Positions 1 to 11,331 are shown, numbered from the stretch's first letter. The stretch is 64,000 nt of DNA from Azolla caroliniana (GCA_043228905.1 JBHGNT010000014.1:5952001-6016000); one strand, 5' to 3'. Program-made: numbers and translations. The notes: generated from the sequence alone by a model not told the origin.

Positions 1-257
1 ATACCTGCGTATGACAGTTTCTGAGGTCGTGCACAGAGATGGAGAGAAAGAGAGAGAGAGAGAGACACAGAGGCACAAAAGACTCTTTATTCCATAAGAA
101 AATAATACAACACCCAACCTTACAAAGAGGTTACTAGGTCACTTTATATAGTGACCGACTTAGGGCAACTACCCTTTACGCTAATTACACAAATGGCCCA
201 AACTAGAGCTATACAAGGGATAGTGTGAATACGTCCATTATACACTTGTATTCGACA
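1..257 (-). repeat. Partial LTR of a minus-strand gypsy element (gypsy B, 3' LTR)
   Basis: On the minus strand this stretch has a promoter-like TATA (TATATAAA, about 150-157), an AATAAA signal (about 90-95) and a CT-rich end, which is how LTRs are built. It lies downstream of the gypsy integrase end at 681-916 in the same orientation. The inner edge is probably near 257 (TGTCGAATAC on the minus strand). The other edge is outside the window, so no terminal match or target duplication can be tested. Confidence 0.45.
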
Positions 258-573
258 GGGGCGCCTTTGCGCCCCAGATGTACCCATCCAGGCGTTTCTT
301 CACGAGCCATCGGCGTAAGGCAGTAGAGATGAAGTTCAACATCGCCAGAGTAGGTTCGTGGGGAGGAGACTGGTGGTTGCGGTGGGCTGGAGCTCTGTGA
401 TAGGATGGAGGAGAAGGTGAGGGGGAGGAGCGATGGGAGCGCTGATAGTTAGAAGGTGGGTTTCTGTTTTGTGCAGAAGATCTTCTATTTCCTTCTTTTT
501 GTGGCTTAGGGTTCATTGGGCGGTGAGCCATCGTGGTGCCGCGTGTTCTTGATCTAGGAGTCTGTGCATGCAT
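238..573 (-). CDS. Hypothetical 111-residue basic, Ser/Pro/His-rich ORF
   Basis: A 111-codon reading frame sits between the end of a gypsy pol fragment (681-916) and the presumed 3' LTR, both on the minus strand. The product is basic and low in complexity (runs of Ser, Pro, His, Arg) with a short hydrophobic stretch near residues 78-90. No conserved domain is recognisable. Extra ORFs in this position exist in some plant gypsy lineages, but chance openness in a GC-rich stretch is equally possible. The last codons overlap the likely LTR edge. Confidence 0.25.
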   Translation of the reverse strand: MHAQTPRSRTRGTTMAHRPMNPKPQKEGNRRSSAQNRNPPSNYQRSHRSSPSPSPPSYHRAPAHRNHQSPPHEPTLAMLNFISTALRRWLVKKRLDGYIWGAKAPLSNTSV

Positions 574-680
574 TTAGTCCGTTTAATAGTGTCGCTATCT
601 TCTCTCTCTTTTTTGTTTTTTTTTTCATAAGGGTTACATACAACCTATTTTTACATTATGGTACAAGTGGGGCCGTCCAT

Positions 681-916
681 TTACGCTGCGGGTTCTCCGG
701 CTCTGTCCTGTTTGGTAGTGAATGGGTTAGGTGGTGTAGGGCCCAGGTAAGGTTTAAGGCGAAATCCATTCACCTTTTGCCGTAGTACTTCCCCGGCCAG
801 CATACCTAGTTGGAACGTGCCTTGTTCTGCTCCAATTATCCAGTACGGGCCGGTCCAGCGGAATCATAACTTCCTTGGCATATGGCCCATGCGGGTTTGG
901 AAAACCAGCACCGCTT
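681..916 (-). pseudogene. Ty3/gypsy integrase C-terminus (gypsy B), fragment
   Basis: The minus-strand translation gives the usual tail of a gypsy polyprotein: VLVFQTRMGHMPRKL, a stop codon, FRWTGPYWII, then VNGFRLKPYL and a terminal TAA at 681-683. In this family the stretch follows the integrase core and contacts DNA or chromatin. The internal TGA sits where Lys/Arg normally precedes FRWTGP. Everything upstream is lost because the gypsy A LTR begins at 917. The reading frame stays open a few residues into that LTR, so the exact breakpoint is uncertain by some bases. Confidence 0.75.
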
Positions 917-1348
917 TGTTACCGGCCGGCAAAGGAGTCCAGAGTGGGAAACGGAGAGCTAATTAAGTAGTAGGAATGTGGTTGTAATTAAGCTATGAGT
1001 GTGGACGGACGGACCGGAAACGGTATGCCGTTCCGGATCCGGACCGATCCCGAACAGGTGCGGAGGGCACCGTTTTGTAATACTGACCAGAAACCTATTT
1101 AAAGGCCCGGATACAATGTAATTGTTAGCGGTTAATTAATGAAAGCTTAAGCGTTGTTATATCTCTGTGTTAATTTCCGTTCTGTCTTAATTGTTATATC
1201 TTACGCGTGTTATGAAGATGATCCTAATAAGTAACTTAACTAAGTCGGATTAAGCGTTGAAGTCTAATCCGGTTGCCGTAACACCCTTTGGTGAAGTGTC
1301 TCCCGTAGACACCCTGTGTTAGGCCATTGTCCGGCCCGAAGAGTAACA
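917..1348 (+). repeat. Gypsy A 5' LTR
   Basis: The segment starts TGTTACCGGCC and ends GAGTAACA, giving a 6-bp terminal inverted repeat (TGTTAC/GTAACA). A TATA-like TATTTAAA lies near 1096. It is followed by TTTTTGGCGACCACG, resembling the primer-binding region of many plant gypsy elements, and then by a Gag ORF. The start is supported independently: the same TGTTACCGGCC sequence recurs in both arms of the palindrome at 57841-58028. Confidence 0.7.
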
Positions 1349-1401
1349 CAGTTTTTGGCGACCACGATTCCTGTTTTTACAGCGAACGACGGCACGGATG
1401 G

Positions 1402-4400
1402 ATGTCTAGATCAACGCACGACCTGGTTACAGATCCAACTCGACGCCTTGCCGAAAGGCAAAGGAGACGCGGGGCTTTCCAGCAAGTGGTGTAGGAAATT
1501 AGAGCGGATCGCTCGTTTTCCAACGTAATCCGGAGAGTAGCGGAGGACTCCCTCTGGTTACAGGAAACATCGCACCCGGACGACGACAGCAGCCTAAGTA
1601 GCCTCCGGGAAACCGAATCCCTTCTCCACGCGTTGGCAAACGAAGAAGGCGAAGCAGAGGCCTTTTTAGCATATGAATTGGACTCCGAAGGGGAATACAA
1701 CGTGCACACGAACTACCGTAGCAGCAACGAAACCCCGGGCGGACCGGAGGACGAAGGATCAGATACCTTACCGACACCGGAACCGGAACCGGAAGTGCTA
1801 ACGCTGGAACCCCCGGAACCAACAGAAGAAGAACGACCTCCGACACTGGAAGTCGAAGAGGAGAGGCCTCCGTCACCAAAGGAAGAGAAACAACCGGAAC
1901 CGGAATCAAATCGGGAAAGACCACCGACATCGGAGAAAATTCCGAAACGAGCACCAACAATACCAGCCCGCGCACCGATACCGGATGACGACATGCCGTT
2001 CCAGTACTCCAAATATAGAGATGATTCGGACGCGGAAGCTCATGTGCACGCCTTTGAACAGACATGGGAAGCCAACCATGTGTCCCAGCGATTGACCCCA
2101 GAAGAAGAAGAACGCTCTAAGATAGCGGAATTTGGCGTCACATTGGAGGGACTAGTAGCAAGATGGCGCCGGACGCAGGACCCGTCTACCATCAACACCT
2201 TTGCAGATTTAAAAGCTAAATTCATGCATTTTTTTCAAAAGGAGGTGGACCAGACCGTAATGTTAGGCTTATTTTATACCATCCGGCAAGAGGCAGGGGA
2301 GAGCATTCCCCAATTTGTCATCCGGTTTCAACGGATGCATAGTCAGCTTACCCGTGCACCCCCGGAGGAGGAATTACGGACGATATTCCTAAACGCGCTC
2401 CGGGAACCCCTACGCACGGTTTGCACGGTAATCGATTTCCGCACAAGTACCATCGACCAGGTCATTGACCGGGTGAAAAAGATGGGAAAGACAAGCTCCT
2501 GGCTCACATTGGGCGCACTTCAACGGGCGTTACCGTCCGATGAAGACCTCCGGTTTCGGCAAGCAATACAGTGCACAACCTGCTTGAATTCGGGACACTC
2601 AGCTCTAGAATGCACTATGAGGACGCAATGTGTAATCTGTCAATCCAAGAGCCATACGACGGATAGGTGCGAGTATAATCTGTTGACTCGGCAAGCACCG
2701 CCTGTTCGACAAATTGAGCCACGCAACAGCCAGGATGAAGAAGACGAACGCTGGCGGCGAATGGACCGTGACCAACCGGCAGAGGATGTCCGGTATGGCG
2801 AGCGACGGGAAAATAATGTCCGGTACGGCGAGCGACGGGAAAATGATGTCTGGTACGGTGATCGGCGAGAGAACTATGACCGGCATGATCAGTACCAGGA
2901 TTACAATAGACGATACGAACAGTACGACCGGGAGCACTCCCCCGGGTATCGTCCGCAATGGAAGGAATACGGCAGATATAAAGGGCAACCCCGTCAAGAG
3001 TACCGTAATAAGAAAAGCTATAACAAAAAATGGCATTTTAAAAAAGGCGGCTACCCCCGGGATCTGGAACAAGGAGCTCCAAGTAGCCAACCGGTACAAA
3101 ACCCCGCGCGTACCATAGGACCTGCCCCGGGCACAACAGACAATGCCGAATCTAGCAACGCCCGGAAGGCCTACTGCTACTACTGCCGACAGGAAGGCCA
3201 TTATAGTAACCAATGCCCGGTGAAGAGCTATGAAAAACGACCGGCGGTAAATATGGTAGTCCCTGAGGTGGCAGACCTGCAGCAGGTGACATCAAGGTCG
3301 AAGGGCATGGCCAAAGAATGGGAGACACAGGAGACCATCCGGAAACAAGAAACGGAATGGGTAAAGAAAGCAAACGAGCAGAATGTCACAGACTTACAAC
3401 AGCAAAAGGAGAACACCGCAGGGCTTGCCGGCGGTAGTCACTCCGAGAACGAGACATGGCAGGCGTTGCAAGAATGCCAGATTACGTTACCACTGGGAAG
3501 ATTCCTACAACTCGTGCCTAGATTCACGGAAGGACTGAAGACGGCCATGACGGCAGGAGAACCATCACTGGCACCGGTATTCTTCTCGAATCCGGAGGAG
3601 GGACCAACAGTGGTAGACACCAGCAGTCCGGTAATCACTGCCATTGTAAAAGGGAAAGAACTCCCCGGCACAGTTATAGACGGAGGCTCTGGGGTAAATG
3701 TAATAAGCCTCCGGATGTGTGAGGACCTAGGAATCCACGAGTGGGAGCCGTGTCCGTTCTGGTTGCGGATGGCCGATACAAGCTCAGTGCGGCCGACAGG
3801 ATTAATACGGAAATTAGAAGTCACCGTCGGCGGGCATACATTTCACATCTCAGCCGTAGTGCTACAATTACAGGCACAAGGCGCCTACCCGCTATTGTTT
3901 GGGCGGCCATGGTTGAAAACGGCACATATCAAACAGAATTGGCGAAAAAATATAATTACCTTCCGGGAAGGAAAAGCCAAGGTATGGGTACCGACACAGC
4001 CAAGGACGAGCACTGGCAAGGAATGTACACCGTTGTATGCGGAATGCGTCAACATGCTAGAAGGGTTAGCGGACGAAGAAGAAGCTCAATACCTGCAGGA
4101 AAACCCTAAGATCATACCCCTCTTCGAAATTGACATTGCCGAAGCCGTAGCACCGTATTTACCGCAACCGGAAGAGGCGGAAGCAGAACCGGATAAAGAC
4201 GCAATCCAGGAGTTACGGCAAGCGCAGGAAGCGTTGGAACGGGAAATGGCCGTTTCACAGCGCGGAAAAGCATCGCACCTCGAAGAGGTGAATTTAGGCA
4301 CCACGAACGAAGCAAAACCGGTGCACATTGCCAAGGAGATGAAGTCCGAAGACAAAACGGCGATGATAACACTTCTCACGGAATTCCAGGCTCATTCCAC

Positions 4401-4410
4401 ACAAGCGTAG
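1402..4410 (+). pseudogene. Gypsy A Gag-protease
   Basis: The first ATG after the LTR is at 1402. The frame is open to 4410 except for one TAG at 1492-1494, probably CAG to TAG. Order of parts: acidic Glu/Pro-rich N-terminus; a retrotransposon Gag domain (about 1990-2500, LGLFYTIRQ, IPQFVIRFQRMH); two zinc knuckles (CTTCLNSGHSALEC from about 2578 and CYYCRQEGHYSNQC from about 3172); between them about 70 residues with three near-repeats of VRYGERREN (2790-2870); then a retropepsin-like domain with VIDGGSGVNVI (about 3674-3706) and LLFGRPWL (about 3892). The active site reads DGGSG instead of the usual D-S/T-G, a variant I recall from plant gypsy proteases. The product would package element RNA and process the polyprotein. 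Confidence 0.8.
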
Positions 4411-5079
4411 GTCTTGAGGCAAGGCTCCCCAGCCTTTTCAGCAGACATCAGTGGGGTGTATGCTTGCACGACCATGAGTTTCTCCTTTGATATACGAGCG
4501 AAAAGCAATAATCAAATTGTTTTTTGTTTGTACATCACCCTCTCCCAGGGTACCATCGTACTGTTCCTCGGCCACCACATGGGCCACGTTTGTGTTGTCC
4601 GGAAGGCCGACTAGCTCCAAGTCTCCAAAATCCGATCGCGGGCCGAATCTTTCCTCTTCCTCGATCTTCGCCTTTACAACCTCGTACGCTTCCCGAACCA
4701 CGTCTTCCACATCCAGGTTTACCGATCCTTCTCGCTACGCGCCCACTCCTTGCTGTGATGATGTGCCGTTGCACATCATCTTCCCCTTTCCGTTCTCCGG
4801 TCGCTCCTTGTCCAGCCATTGGCATACCTGTTCAACTTTCGACCAGTCCTCGATTCCAATGGCGATCTATTCCGTTTGACTGATCGACCTAACGAACAAC
4901 AAGACTTTGTCCACCCCCATAGGATTTCTTGCAAAATCCGAAGGTGAAGGAAAGATCCAAGTGGGAAAGACCTTCAACTACGGGCAAATAAAGAACGTTG
5001 AATATCAGGACAATGACTCATCGAACCTGGTTTTAGATGTTGATAGCTAAGTGGGGATGCAAAGATTCTGGGTTGATGA
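4411..5079. other. Unassigned stretch with two short unrecognised ORFs
   Basis: No family could be assigned. On the minus strand a 90-codon frame (4438-4710, first codon GTG) has an acidic N-terminal segment. On the plus strand a frame of about 57 codons (4879-5050) ends LVLDVDS and looks protein-like in composition (Gly/Lys-rich start, mixed charges). Either could be a transposon internal fragment. Nothing here shows a promoter or terminal repeat. Confidence 0.3.
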
Positions 5080-5758
5080 AGGCAATTTTAGAACAGATTC
5101 CTGCCACCCCAAAGCCTTGTCACCCTCTCGACTTGCGGAGAAAAACCGACTGAGGATAAGGTCGGATTCGGAGAGGTGAGGATCATGGGTTCGAGAAGAC
5201 ACCAATGGTTTCAGGCGCGGCAAGCCGAAACATTAGACATTGGAGAAGCAAGCCTAGTTGGGGCTTGTGCGATCGAAGAAGAAGAGATAGCTACCGAAAC
5301 AACATCGAGGAGTCGGCGGCTATGGGCAGGTCGTCGTAGGGCAAAGTTACGAAGTCATTCCCCACACTCATTCCAAAGAATCCCGCAGTCGGGCCGGTGA
5401 ACCGACGTGAGACCGGAGAGAAGGAAGATGACGGTAGGAATGCCAAGGAGGAGGAGGAGGAGGAGGAGGAGGTCGGACAGAGATATCCCTCCACAATTGT
5501 TCAGGAGACTTCAACAATCAGGCCCGAGAGACGACATGAGACCAGAGAGATGGAGGGTGGAGACGAGCGACATGGTCTGAGAGGGAATTATGGAGGTGAA
5601 GAAACGAAGGACAATCCTAGGTCTCTCCTCACACCTATTCCGAAGACTTCGGCACTCAGGTCCGTGTGCCCACGTGAGACCGGAGAGATGGAGGGTGGCC
5701 GCAGGAGACCGGGAATCGACAATGCGGAGAAGAGCGGATGGAATGGGCCCTCCACACC
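5080..5758. repeat. Degenerate tandem repeats, same family as 16.3-18.3 kb
   Basis: Recurring blocks are GTGAGACCGGAGAGA, ATGGAGGGTGG, TCCACACCTATTCCGAAGAC and GGAGAAGCAAGCCTAG. The last also occurs near 16446. Spacing is roughly 100-150 bp and copies differ by many substitutions. A GAG/GGA microsatellite lies at about 5446-5470. The array is cut at 5758 by the start of copia X, in the middle of a repeat unit (CCACACCTA then LTR). Confidence 0.6.
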
Positions 5759-5945
5759 TATTGAGATACAAGCTCAACATTGGGTGCATAAACGGGTACG
5801 TAACCTAGTGCGTAGACTAGGTGCGTAAAACTGTACGCACAACATGGCCATAGGGGTGAGTAAACGGAGAGGCCATTTGAACGTTATTCCTCATAAGGAA
5901 TAATTTTGGGAGTTAGTGTAGAAGGCTCATTTATAAGCAGTCAAG
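5759..5945 (+). repeat. Copia X 5' LTR, 3'-truncated
   Basis: It begins TATTGAGATACAAGCTCAACATTGG and matches the complete copy at 14774 through the block GGAATAATTTTGGGAGTTAG and the GGCTCATTTAT that follows. The first two bases are TA instead of TG. After about 5945 the two copies diverge and the CT-rich end and the primer-binding site are absent. Confidence 0.65.
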
Positions 5946-6022
5946 TATTGTCAACAGTAAAGCTTGCGATAAAGACAGAGTTGAGTTTTCCTTCTTGTTT
6001 TCGGAAAGGATAAGACAACAAT

Positions 6023-6525
6023 ATGGATAGAGGAATGGGAAGCTTGCTACCGACTTAGAAGCTCAACAGGAGCAACTATGCATCTTGGTTGTACAATATG
6101 CACCAGTACCTGCTTGGTCATGGTTACTGGAGTTATGTCGAAGGAGCTAATGATACAGCACCTGAATCAACACATAGAGATTTTTCGGCTTGGGAACAAG
6201 CGGCAAGCAGAGTTCTTTATTGCGCCGCGTCCTATGTGAGCGACCAGTTGTTAAGCTACATTCGGGATGCTAAGACGCCAAAGGACGCGTGGCTGAATCT
6301 CAAGGGGATTTTCGCCACTAGCACAATGGCCAAGAACCTGCACCTTAGGTAGGAGCTCAACAATGTCCGATAGAAAGATCTGTCTGTGGCTAATTACACA
6401 ACCCAAATCAAGGAGATCTGCGTCTCTCTCGCCTCCGTCAACGTGAACGTCGTGGAGGACGAAATGGTGCAGGTTTGTCTTGGAGGGTTAGCGTCAAAGT
6501 TTGGAGCAATCCGAACGACAATTTG
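6023..6525 (+). pseudogene. Copia X Gag, fragment
   Basis: The translation from ATG 6023 gives the N-terminal copia Gag (UBN2-like) signature: LNRSNYASW, MHQYLLGHGYWSYV, PKDAWLNLKGIFA, VCLGGLASKFG. Stops occur at 6056 (TAG), about 6350 and 6373. The frame is cut at 6525, inside the sentence that in copia W continues to a zinc knuckle, by the LTR of Y1. The five bases before the break (ATTTG, 6521-6525) are the likely target site. Confidence 0.75.
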
Positions 6526-7077
6526 TGTTGGGATATGTCCCTCCAGTGGGAGGAAGATCCGACCATCCGGAAACCCGACAGTCGAGGAGCCGAGTTGATG
6601 AGCGAGTCGAGGAAACCGGAATCGTGTAAATAGCCAACTCGAGAGACTATACTTGTAAATAGTCTAAGTGTGTGCTCCACGAGGGCTACGTATGTAAATA
6701 ACCAGAAAGTTGCGTAAGTACATATGCAACTAGGGCAAACTTTTAGTTTGTGTGTTAGTGAGACGAACAGAGTAAGAGAACACGTAAGAGTGTAAGAGAG
6801 AGTAGTGTGAGCCGCGCCATAGCTGTGTGAGTAACAGCAGACGGAAGAGCCCTGTGCGGCTGATGCACTTGACAGAGTGTTGTATTCCTCTCGATGTTGT
6901 ATATCCACTTTGTATAGTGAAGAAATCTGTTCACTCGTGGTTTTCCCCGTTTTAGGGTTTCCACATAAATCTCTGTGCACCATTGTTCATCTTGTCTTTT
7001 CTTTCTGGCATTTCTGTAATTCGTATTTCAACATTGTCTATTCATTGTGATTTATATTCCGCAACGATTTCTCAACA
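6526..7077 (+). repeat. Copia Y1 5' LTR
   Basis: It starts TGTTGGGATATGTCCC and ends TTCTCAACA, three bases before the primer-binding site. It shares the opening TGTTGGGAT and the general arrangement with the Z LTRs (35004, 39730, 59099) but is clearly diverged. The segment near 6640-6740 holds the shared TGTAAATAGTC-like block that precedes the transcription start. Confidence 0.75.
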
Positions 7078-7080
7078 AAC

Positions 7081-7092
7081 TGGTATCAGAGC
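7081..7092 (+). promoter_or_regulatory. Primer-binding site of Y1
   Basis: TGGTATCAGAGC, complementary to the 3' part of plant initiator methionine tRNA. This is the normal start point of minus-strand cDNA synthesis in plant copia elements. Confidence 0.85.
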
Positions 7093-7105
7093 TTGAGGTG
7101 CAAGC

Positions 7106-10100
7106 ATGGAAGGAGGTGTTAGCGATTTCCCAGGTATGATAGTTTTGAACTCACAAAACTATGCAGACTGGAAGATAAAGATGGAAGAACTTCTCATAGT
7201 AAAAGACCTGTACGAGCTAGTTGACAGAGCAGAAATACCCAAGGGGGTATTGAAGTCAGATTGGAAGCTCCTAAATAGAAAGGTTGTGGCCACTATCTGA
7301 CAATGCGTCGATGTAAGTGTCCTTCAGCATGTGCCGAACGACACAAATGCTTATGAGATGTGGCAGAAGCTGTCGGGTCTGTATGAGAGGAAGAACGCGC
7401 TAAACAAAACCTCGCTAATGAGAAAAATCGTACGACTGAAATACAGAGACGGTGAGAGCATCGTCGAACACATCAACACATTTATGGGGTATGTAAATCA
7501 ACTTGCTGCGACCAAGTTTCCCTTGGATGATGCAATGCATGCCATCCTACTGATGTGTACGTTGCCAAAAAGTTGGGGGAACCTGGTGGTTACTCTTAGC
7601 ACCTCCTGTCCCAGACGGAGTCGAATCTGACTCAACATATGGATAGAGGAAGAGGCCTGCAAAGAAGAAGTCAGCAGCGAACGAACAAATCCCACACCAG
7701 ATCGAAGTCCAGAGGTAAGCCTATGTGCTTTTATTGAGGAAAACCTGGACACTTCCAGAAGGACTGCCGATACATGAGAAAAGACAAGTTTGTCGGAAAC
7801 AATGTCGAACCCGGAAGACAAGAACACTTCAGCCATTGCTATGAGCAATGAAGAACTCCTGTTCATTTGTGAACATACGAGTGCAAATCTTGCGAGTGAA
7901 GATTGCACCTGGGTGATCGACTCCGGCGCATCCTTCTATATTACTCCGTCGAGAGGGTATTTCTCGACTTACATAGTCGGGGATCATGGTTATGTAAAGA
8001 TGGGTGATAATGGAGAGTGCAAGATAAGCGGAGTCGGAAGTGTCTCCTTGACAACGTCGACAGGGTGTCGACTGACATTGAAGGATGTTCAACACGTCCC
8101 CGATATCAGATTGAATCTGATATCAATTGGAAGGCTTGACGACGAAGGCTATAGTGGTAGTTTTCGGAATGGCAAGTGGAAGTTCTATCGAGGAAATCTT
8201 ATAGTGGCCCGAGCATAGAAAGAAGGCACATTGTATACGATGCATGCTCGACTATGCAAATCGGAAGTAAACGTGGTAGCCGACTCGGCAGGGGACACAT
8301 GGCATAAGAGGCTAGGCCACATGAGTGAGAAGGGAATGCACCTGTTAGCTGACCAGAAACTTCTCCCAGAAGTCAAGGGAGTGCACCTGGAGAAGTGTGT
8401 CGACTGCTTAGCCGGAAAGCAGAACAGGGCGGCATTCCACACAAGACCACCAAGGAGAAGAGAAGCTGCACTGGAACTAGTGCACATGGATGTGTGCTAT
8501 GTGGATCCCCCATTGCATCGAGGAGGATAGTACTTTGTAACGTTTATTGACGACTACAGTCGGAAAACATGGGCCTTCGTACTAAAGTCGAAGGATCAAG
8601 TACTGTCGATTTTCACGGAGTTCCAGGCAAGAACTGAAAGAGAGTTGGGTCGGAAACTGAAGGTTGTCTGAACCGACAACGGTGGTGAGTACAAAGGGCA
8701 GTTCGAAGAATACTACAAGTGCCAAGGTATTCGAATTGAATACAAAGTACCAAAGACCCCAGAGTTGAACGGGCTTGTAGAGAGGATGAATTGAACGATC
8801 ATGGAGAGAGTGAGGAGCATGCTCTCTCATGCGAAACTGCCGAAATCCTATTGGGCTGAGGCGATGTACACATATGTTTATCTTATCAACAGGTCTCCCT
8901 CTAAAGGGTGGTGTGGACAAGGAAGGATGTCTCCTACCAACACCTGAGGGTGTTTGGATGCTTGGCGTATATGCATGTACCAAAGGATCAGAGATCAAAG
9001 CTCGACAGCAAGTCGAAAGCATGCATATTCATGGGATACTCGGAAGATGAGTTCGGCTACAGGTTGTGGGACTTAGTTGATAAGAAGGTAGTGAGAAGTC
9101 GGGATGTCATCTTTCTTGAAGATAAGACAATAGAAGACTGGAAGCAACAGAAGTCGGAACTGACTCCCTAGTCAACCTCGACTACTATCGACTTAAGGCC
9201 AAATGTGTCGTCACCAGCAGCTGTAAGGAGACAGCTGGCCGACAGAGCCAAATCCAAGTCGGTCGACTCGGAAAGACCGACAGACTATGAGTCAGAGTCA
9301 GCAGACCTGCTAAAATAAATTGAGGAATATGAGTTGGAGTTGTCCAACCTGGAGATGCTGATTGATGAGCAGAATCGTGAGCAAAGAGAAGTTGGTAGAG
9401 ACATCCAGAAGAGAGCCAACAACGAGTGGACGAAGGTACCCACTTAGAGAAAGGAAGGCACTGATTAGATATGCCAGTAAATACATCCTCTTGACTGATG
9501 ACGGTGAACCGGAGTGCTATGAAGAAGCCATTGCCGATGAGAGCAGAGAAAAATGGTTGAATGCGATGCAAGAGGAGATGGAATCCTTGCATGCGAATTA
9601 CACCTACGACCTAGTAGAGCTGCTGAAAGGTAAGAGAGCAGTCAGGAATAAATGGGTCTACAGGGTCAAGACTGGAGAAGTCGATAGTGAGCCCAGGTAT
9701 AAAGCCCGTATATTGGTGAAGGGTTTCCAATGGAGGAAGGGCGTCGACTTTGACGAAATATTCACACTTGTCGTGAAGATGACATCCATATGAACTGTTC
9801 TGAGCATAGCGGCCAGTATGGATCCGGGGATCGAATATTTGGATGTCAAAACCACATTTTTGCACGGGGAGCTAGAAGAAGAAATCTACATGCAGCAACC
9901 CGAAGGCATTGAGGAGAAAGGGAAAGAGAACCTGGTGTGCCGACTGAGGAAACACTTGTACGGATTGAAACAAGCTCCATGCCAATGGTACAAGAAATTC
10001 AAGTCCTTCATAATGGCACATTGGTTCCAGAAAACGCAGGCCGATCACTGTGTTCATCAAAAGGTACGAGGAAGGAGATTTCTTGATTCTCTTGCTATAT

Positions 10101-10185
10101 GTTGATAGTCGGTCAAGATGCAAGGAAGATTGGAAGTCATTTTCCATGAAAGATCTTGGACCGGCAAAGAAAATCCTAGGAATGT
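7106..10185 (+). pseudogene. Copia Y1 Gag-Pol, 5' part
   Basis: The start is ATG 7106, 14 bases after the primer-binding site. Parts in order: Gag (NYADWKIKMEELLI, MWQKLSGLYERKNALN), a zinc-knuckle remnant CFY-GKPGHFQKDC near 7730 with its second Cys codon lost to a stop, protease WVIDSGASFYIT (about 7910), the GAG-pre-integrase HKRLGHMSEKG (about 8300), integrase (THV-like start about 8480, TDNGGEYKG about 8680), then reverse transcriptase (YKARILVKGFQ, KQAPCQWYKKF). Stops or frameshifts occur near 7300, 7630, 7735, 8218, 8528, 8670, 8794, 9170 and 9793. It breaks at 10185 (AKKILGM) where a solo LTR entered. It cannot give a working polyprotein. Confidence 0.85.
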
Positions 10186-10829
10186 GTTGGGATTTCGGTC
10201 CCTCCGGATGGGATGTCCGGAGATGAATGACGGCAAGCCCGGAGGCTGTTACGGAACCGTAGGATGAAGAGTACCCGGCATGAAGCCGGATGAAGAGTAC
10301 CCGGTTACGGAGCCGGATGCTGAAGACCCCGGTTACGGAGCCGGATGACGTATGTACCCGGAGAGAGATCCGGATGCGGGGACATATCTGTGAATATGTT
10401 TGCCAAGGGCCCTTGAGGCTATATTTGTAAATAGCCCGAAAGTCATATGTGTATAAATATGACTTAGGGCAAACAGTTTTTTCCGTTGTTGCTCATTTTT
10501 CTGTTTTTCCACTAAGAGGGAGCGAAGTGAGAGCAGCCGAGAGAGAGTGAGAGAGAAAGAGGAAGGAAGAGGTCGACGCCTCTGTGTAATACCGCCGCCT
10601 GTGGCGAGGACAGCGAGCTCAAGGTCGTCGCCTTGCAGCTCGCCATTGTACATTCCCGCGTATAGTGATAGTTGGAGTCTTGCACTCCCGTGGTTTTTCC
10701 CATTTAGGGTTTTCCACGTAAAACATCCAGTGTACCCTTCTCTCTATTGTTTTTCGTGCATTGTTGTATTTCCCGTTTTCTGTGAATCGATCCTGTTCCT
10801 CGGTTGTGGCCGAGCACGGAATTTCGACA
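10186..10829 (+). repeat. Solo LTR of copia family Z, inserted in Y1
   Basis: A 644-bp LTR starting TGTTGGGATTTCGG and ending TTTCGACA is flanked by a perfect 5-bp duplication GAATG (10181-10185 and 10830-10834). No internal region remains, so it arose by recombination between the two LTRs of a former element. It resembles the Z1/Z2 LTRs block by block (a TATAAATATGACTTAGGG box near 10453, GCCGCCTGTGGCGAGG near 10592) but is diverged, so it is an older relative. Confidence 0.9.
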
Positions 10830-10834
10830 GAATG

Positions 10835-11331
10835 CACATAACCCGAGACAGAGCTCGGAAGGTGCTATGGTTGTCACAACAAAAGTATGTGACGAAGATC
10901 CTAGAGAGATACAACATGTCAGACGCAAAGCCGGTCGGCTCCATGTTGCTGACAAATTGGAGACTGAATGCGAAGCAGTGTCCGAAAGGGCAGAAGGAAA
11001 AGGTTGAGATGAAGAAGATACCATATGCCTCAACAGTCAGTAGTCTTATGTACGCTATGGTCTGTACGAGACCAGACATAGAATTTGTTGTGGGAGTAGT
11101 AAGCCTATATATGAGTAATCCAGGGAGAGAACATTGGACAACGGTGAAGTGGATACTCAGGTACTTAAAGGGCACCTCGGGGGTGTGCCTAAGGTATGGT
11201 GTCAGAAAACCTGTACTGGAAGGTTTTACCAATTCGAACATGTCAGGAGATGTCGACTCGAGCCGATCCACGTCAAGGTACGTGATGACCTATGCAGTGG
11301 GAGCAGTGTCGTTGCAATCACGACAAGATTG
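10835..11331 (+). pseudogene. Copia Y1 Pol, 3' part (end of RT and start of RNase H)
   Basis: The frame resumes directly after the solo LTR: LWLSQQKYVTKILERYNMSDAKPVGS, PYASTVSSLMYAMVCTRPD and RYLKGTSGVCLRYG. It ends at VSLQSRQ (11331), where Z1 and Z2 continue into the RNase H active-site region (TTEAEYMA). Joining 10185 to 10835 restores the family reading order, which confirms that the LTR is an insertion. Confidence 0.85.

Larger units (their letters stand above)
917..4410 (+). mobile_element. Ty3/gypsy element A, 3'-truncated
   Basis: The element runs 5' LTR, primer-binding-like site at about 1353, Gag and aspartic protease. It stops at about 4395, where reverse transcriptase should begin (last recognisable residues LLTEFQ). 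No reverse transcriptase, RNase H, integrase or 3' LTR follows, so it cannot transpose by itself. Sequence after 4410 is unrelated. A possible distant piece of the same family is the coiled-coil ORF next to an LTR start at 57841-59098. Confidence 0.75.
6526..11331 (+). mobile_element. Ty1/copia element Y1, nested in X, 3'-truncated
   Basis: It starts with a 552-bp LTR, then a perfect primer-binding site, then Gag-Pol closely related to families Z1/Z2. The 3' end of RNase H and the 3' LTR are missing: the frame is lost after VSLQSRQ at 11331. A solo LTR of family Z split its reverse transcriptase at 10186. Many stops and frameshifts show it has been inactive far longer than Z1 and Z2. Confidence 0.8.

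Noticed and set aside
917-930. TTACCGGCC at the gypsy A LTR start as continuation of the minus-strand pol
   Set aside because: It can be read as LPAGNK in frame with pol, but the same bases start both arms of the palindrome at 57841-58028 and form the LTR terminal repeat, so an LTR edge fits better; a few bases remain ambiguous.
7081-7092. tRNA fragment
   Set aside because: TGGTATCAGAGC is the retrotransposon primer-binding site; there is no tRNA cloverleaf around it.
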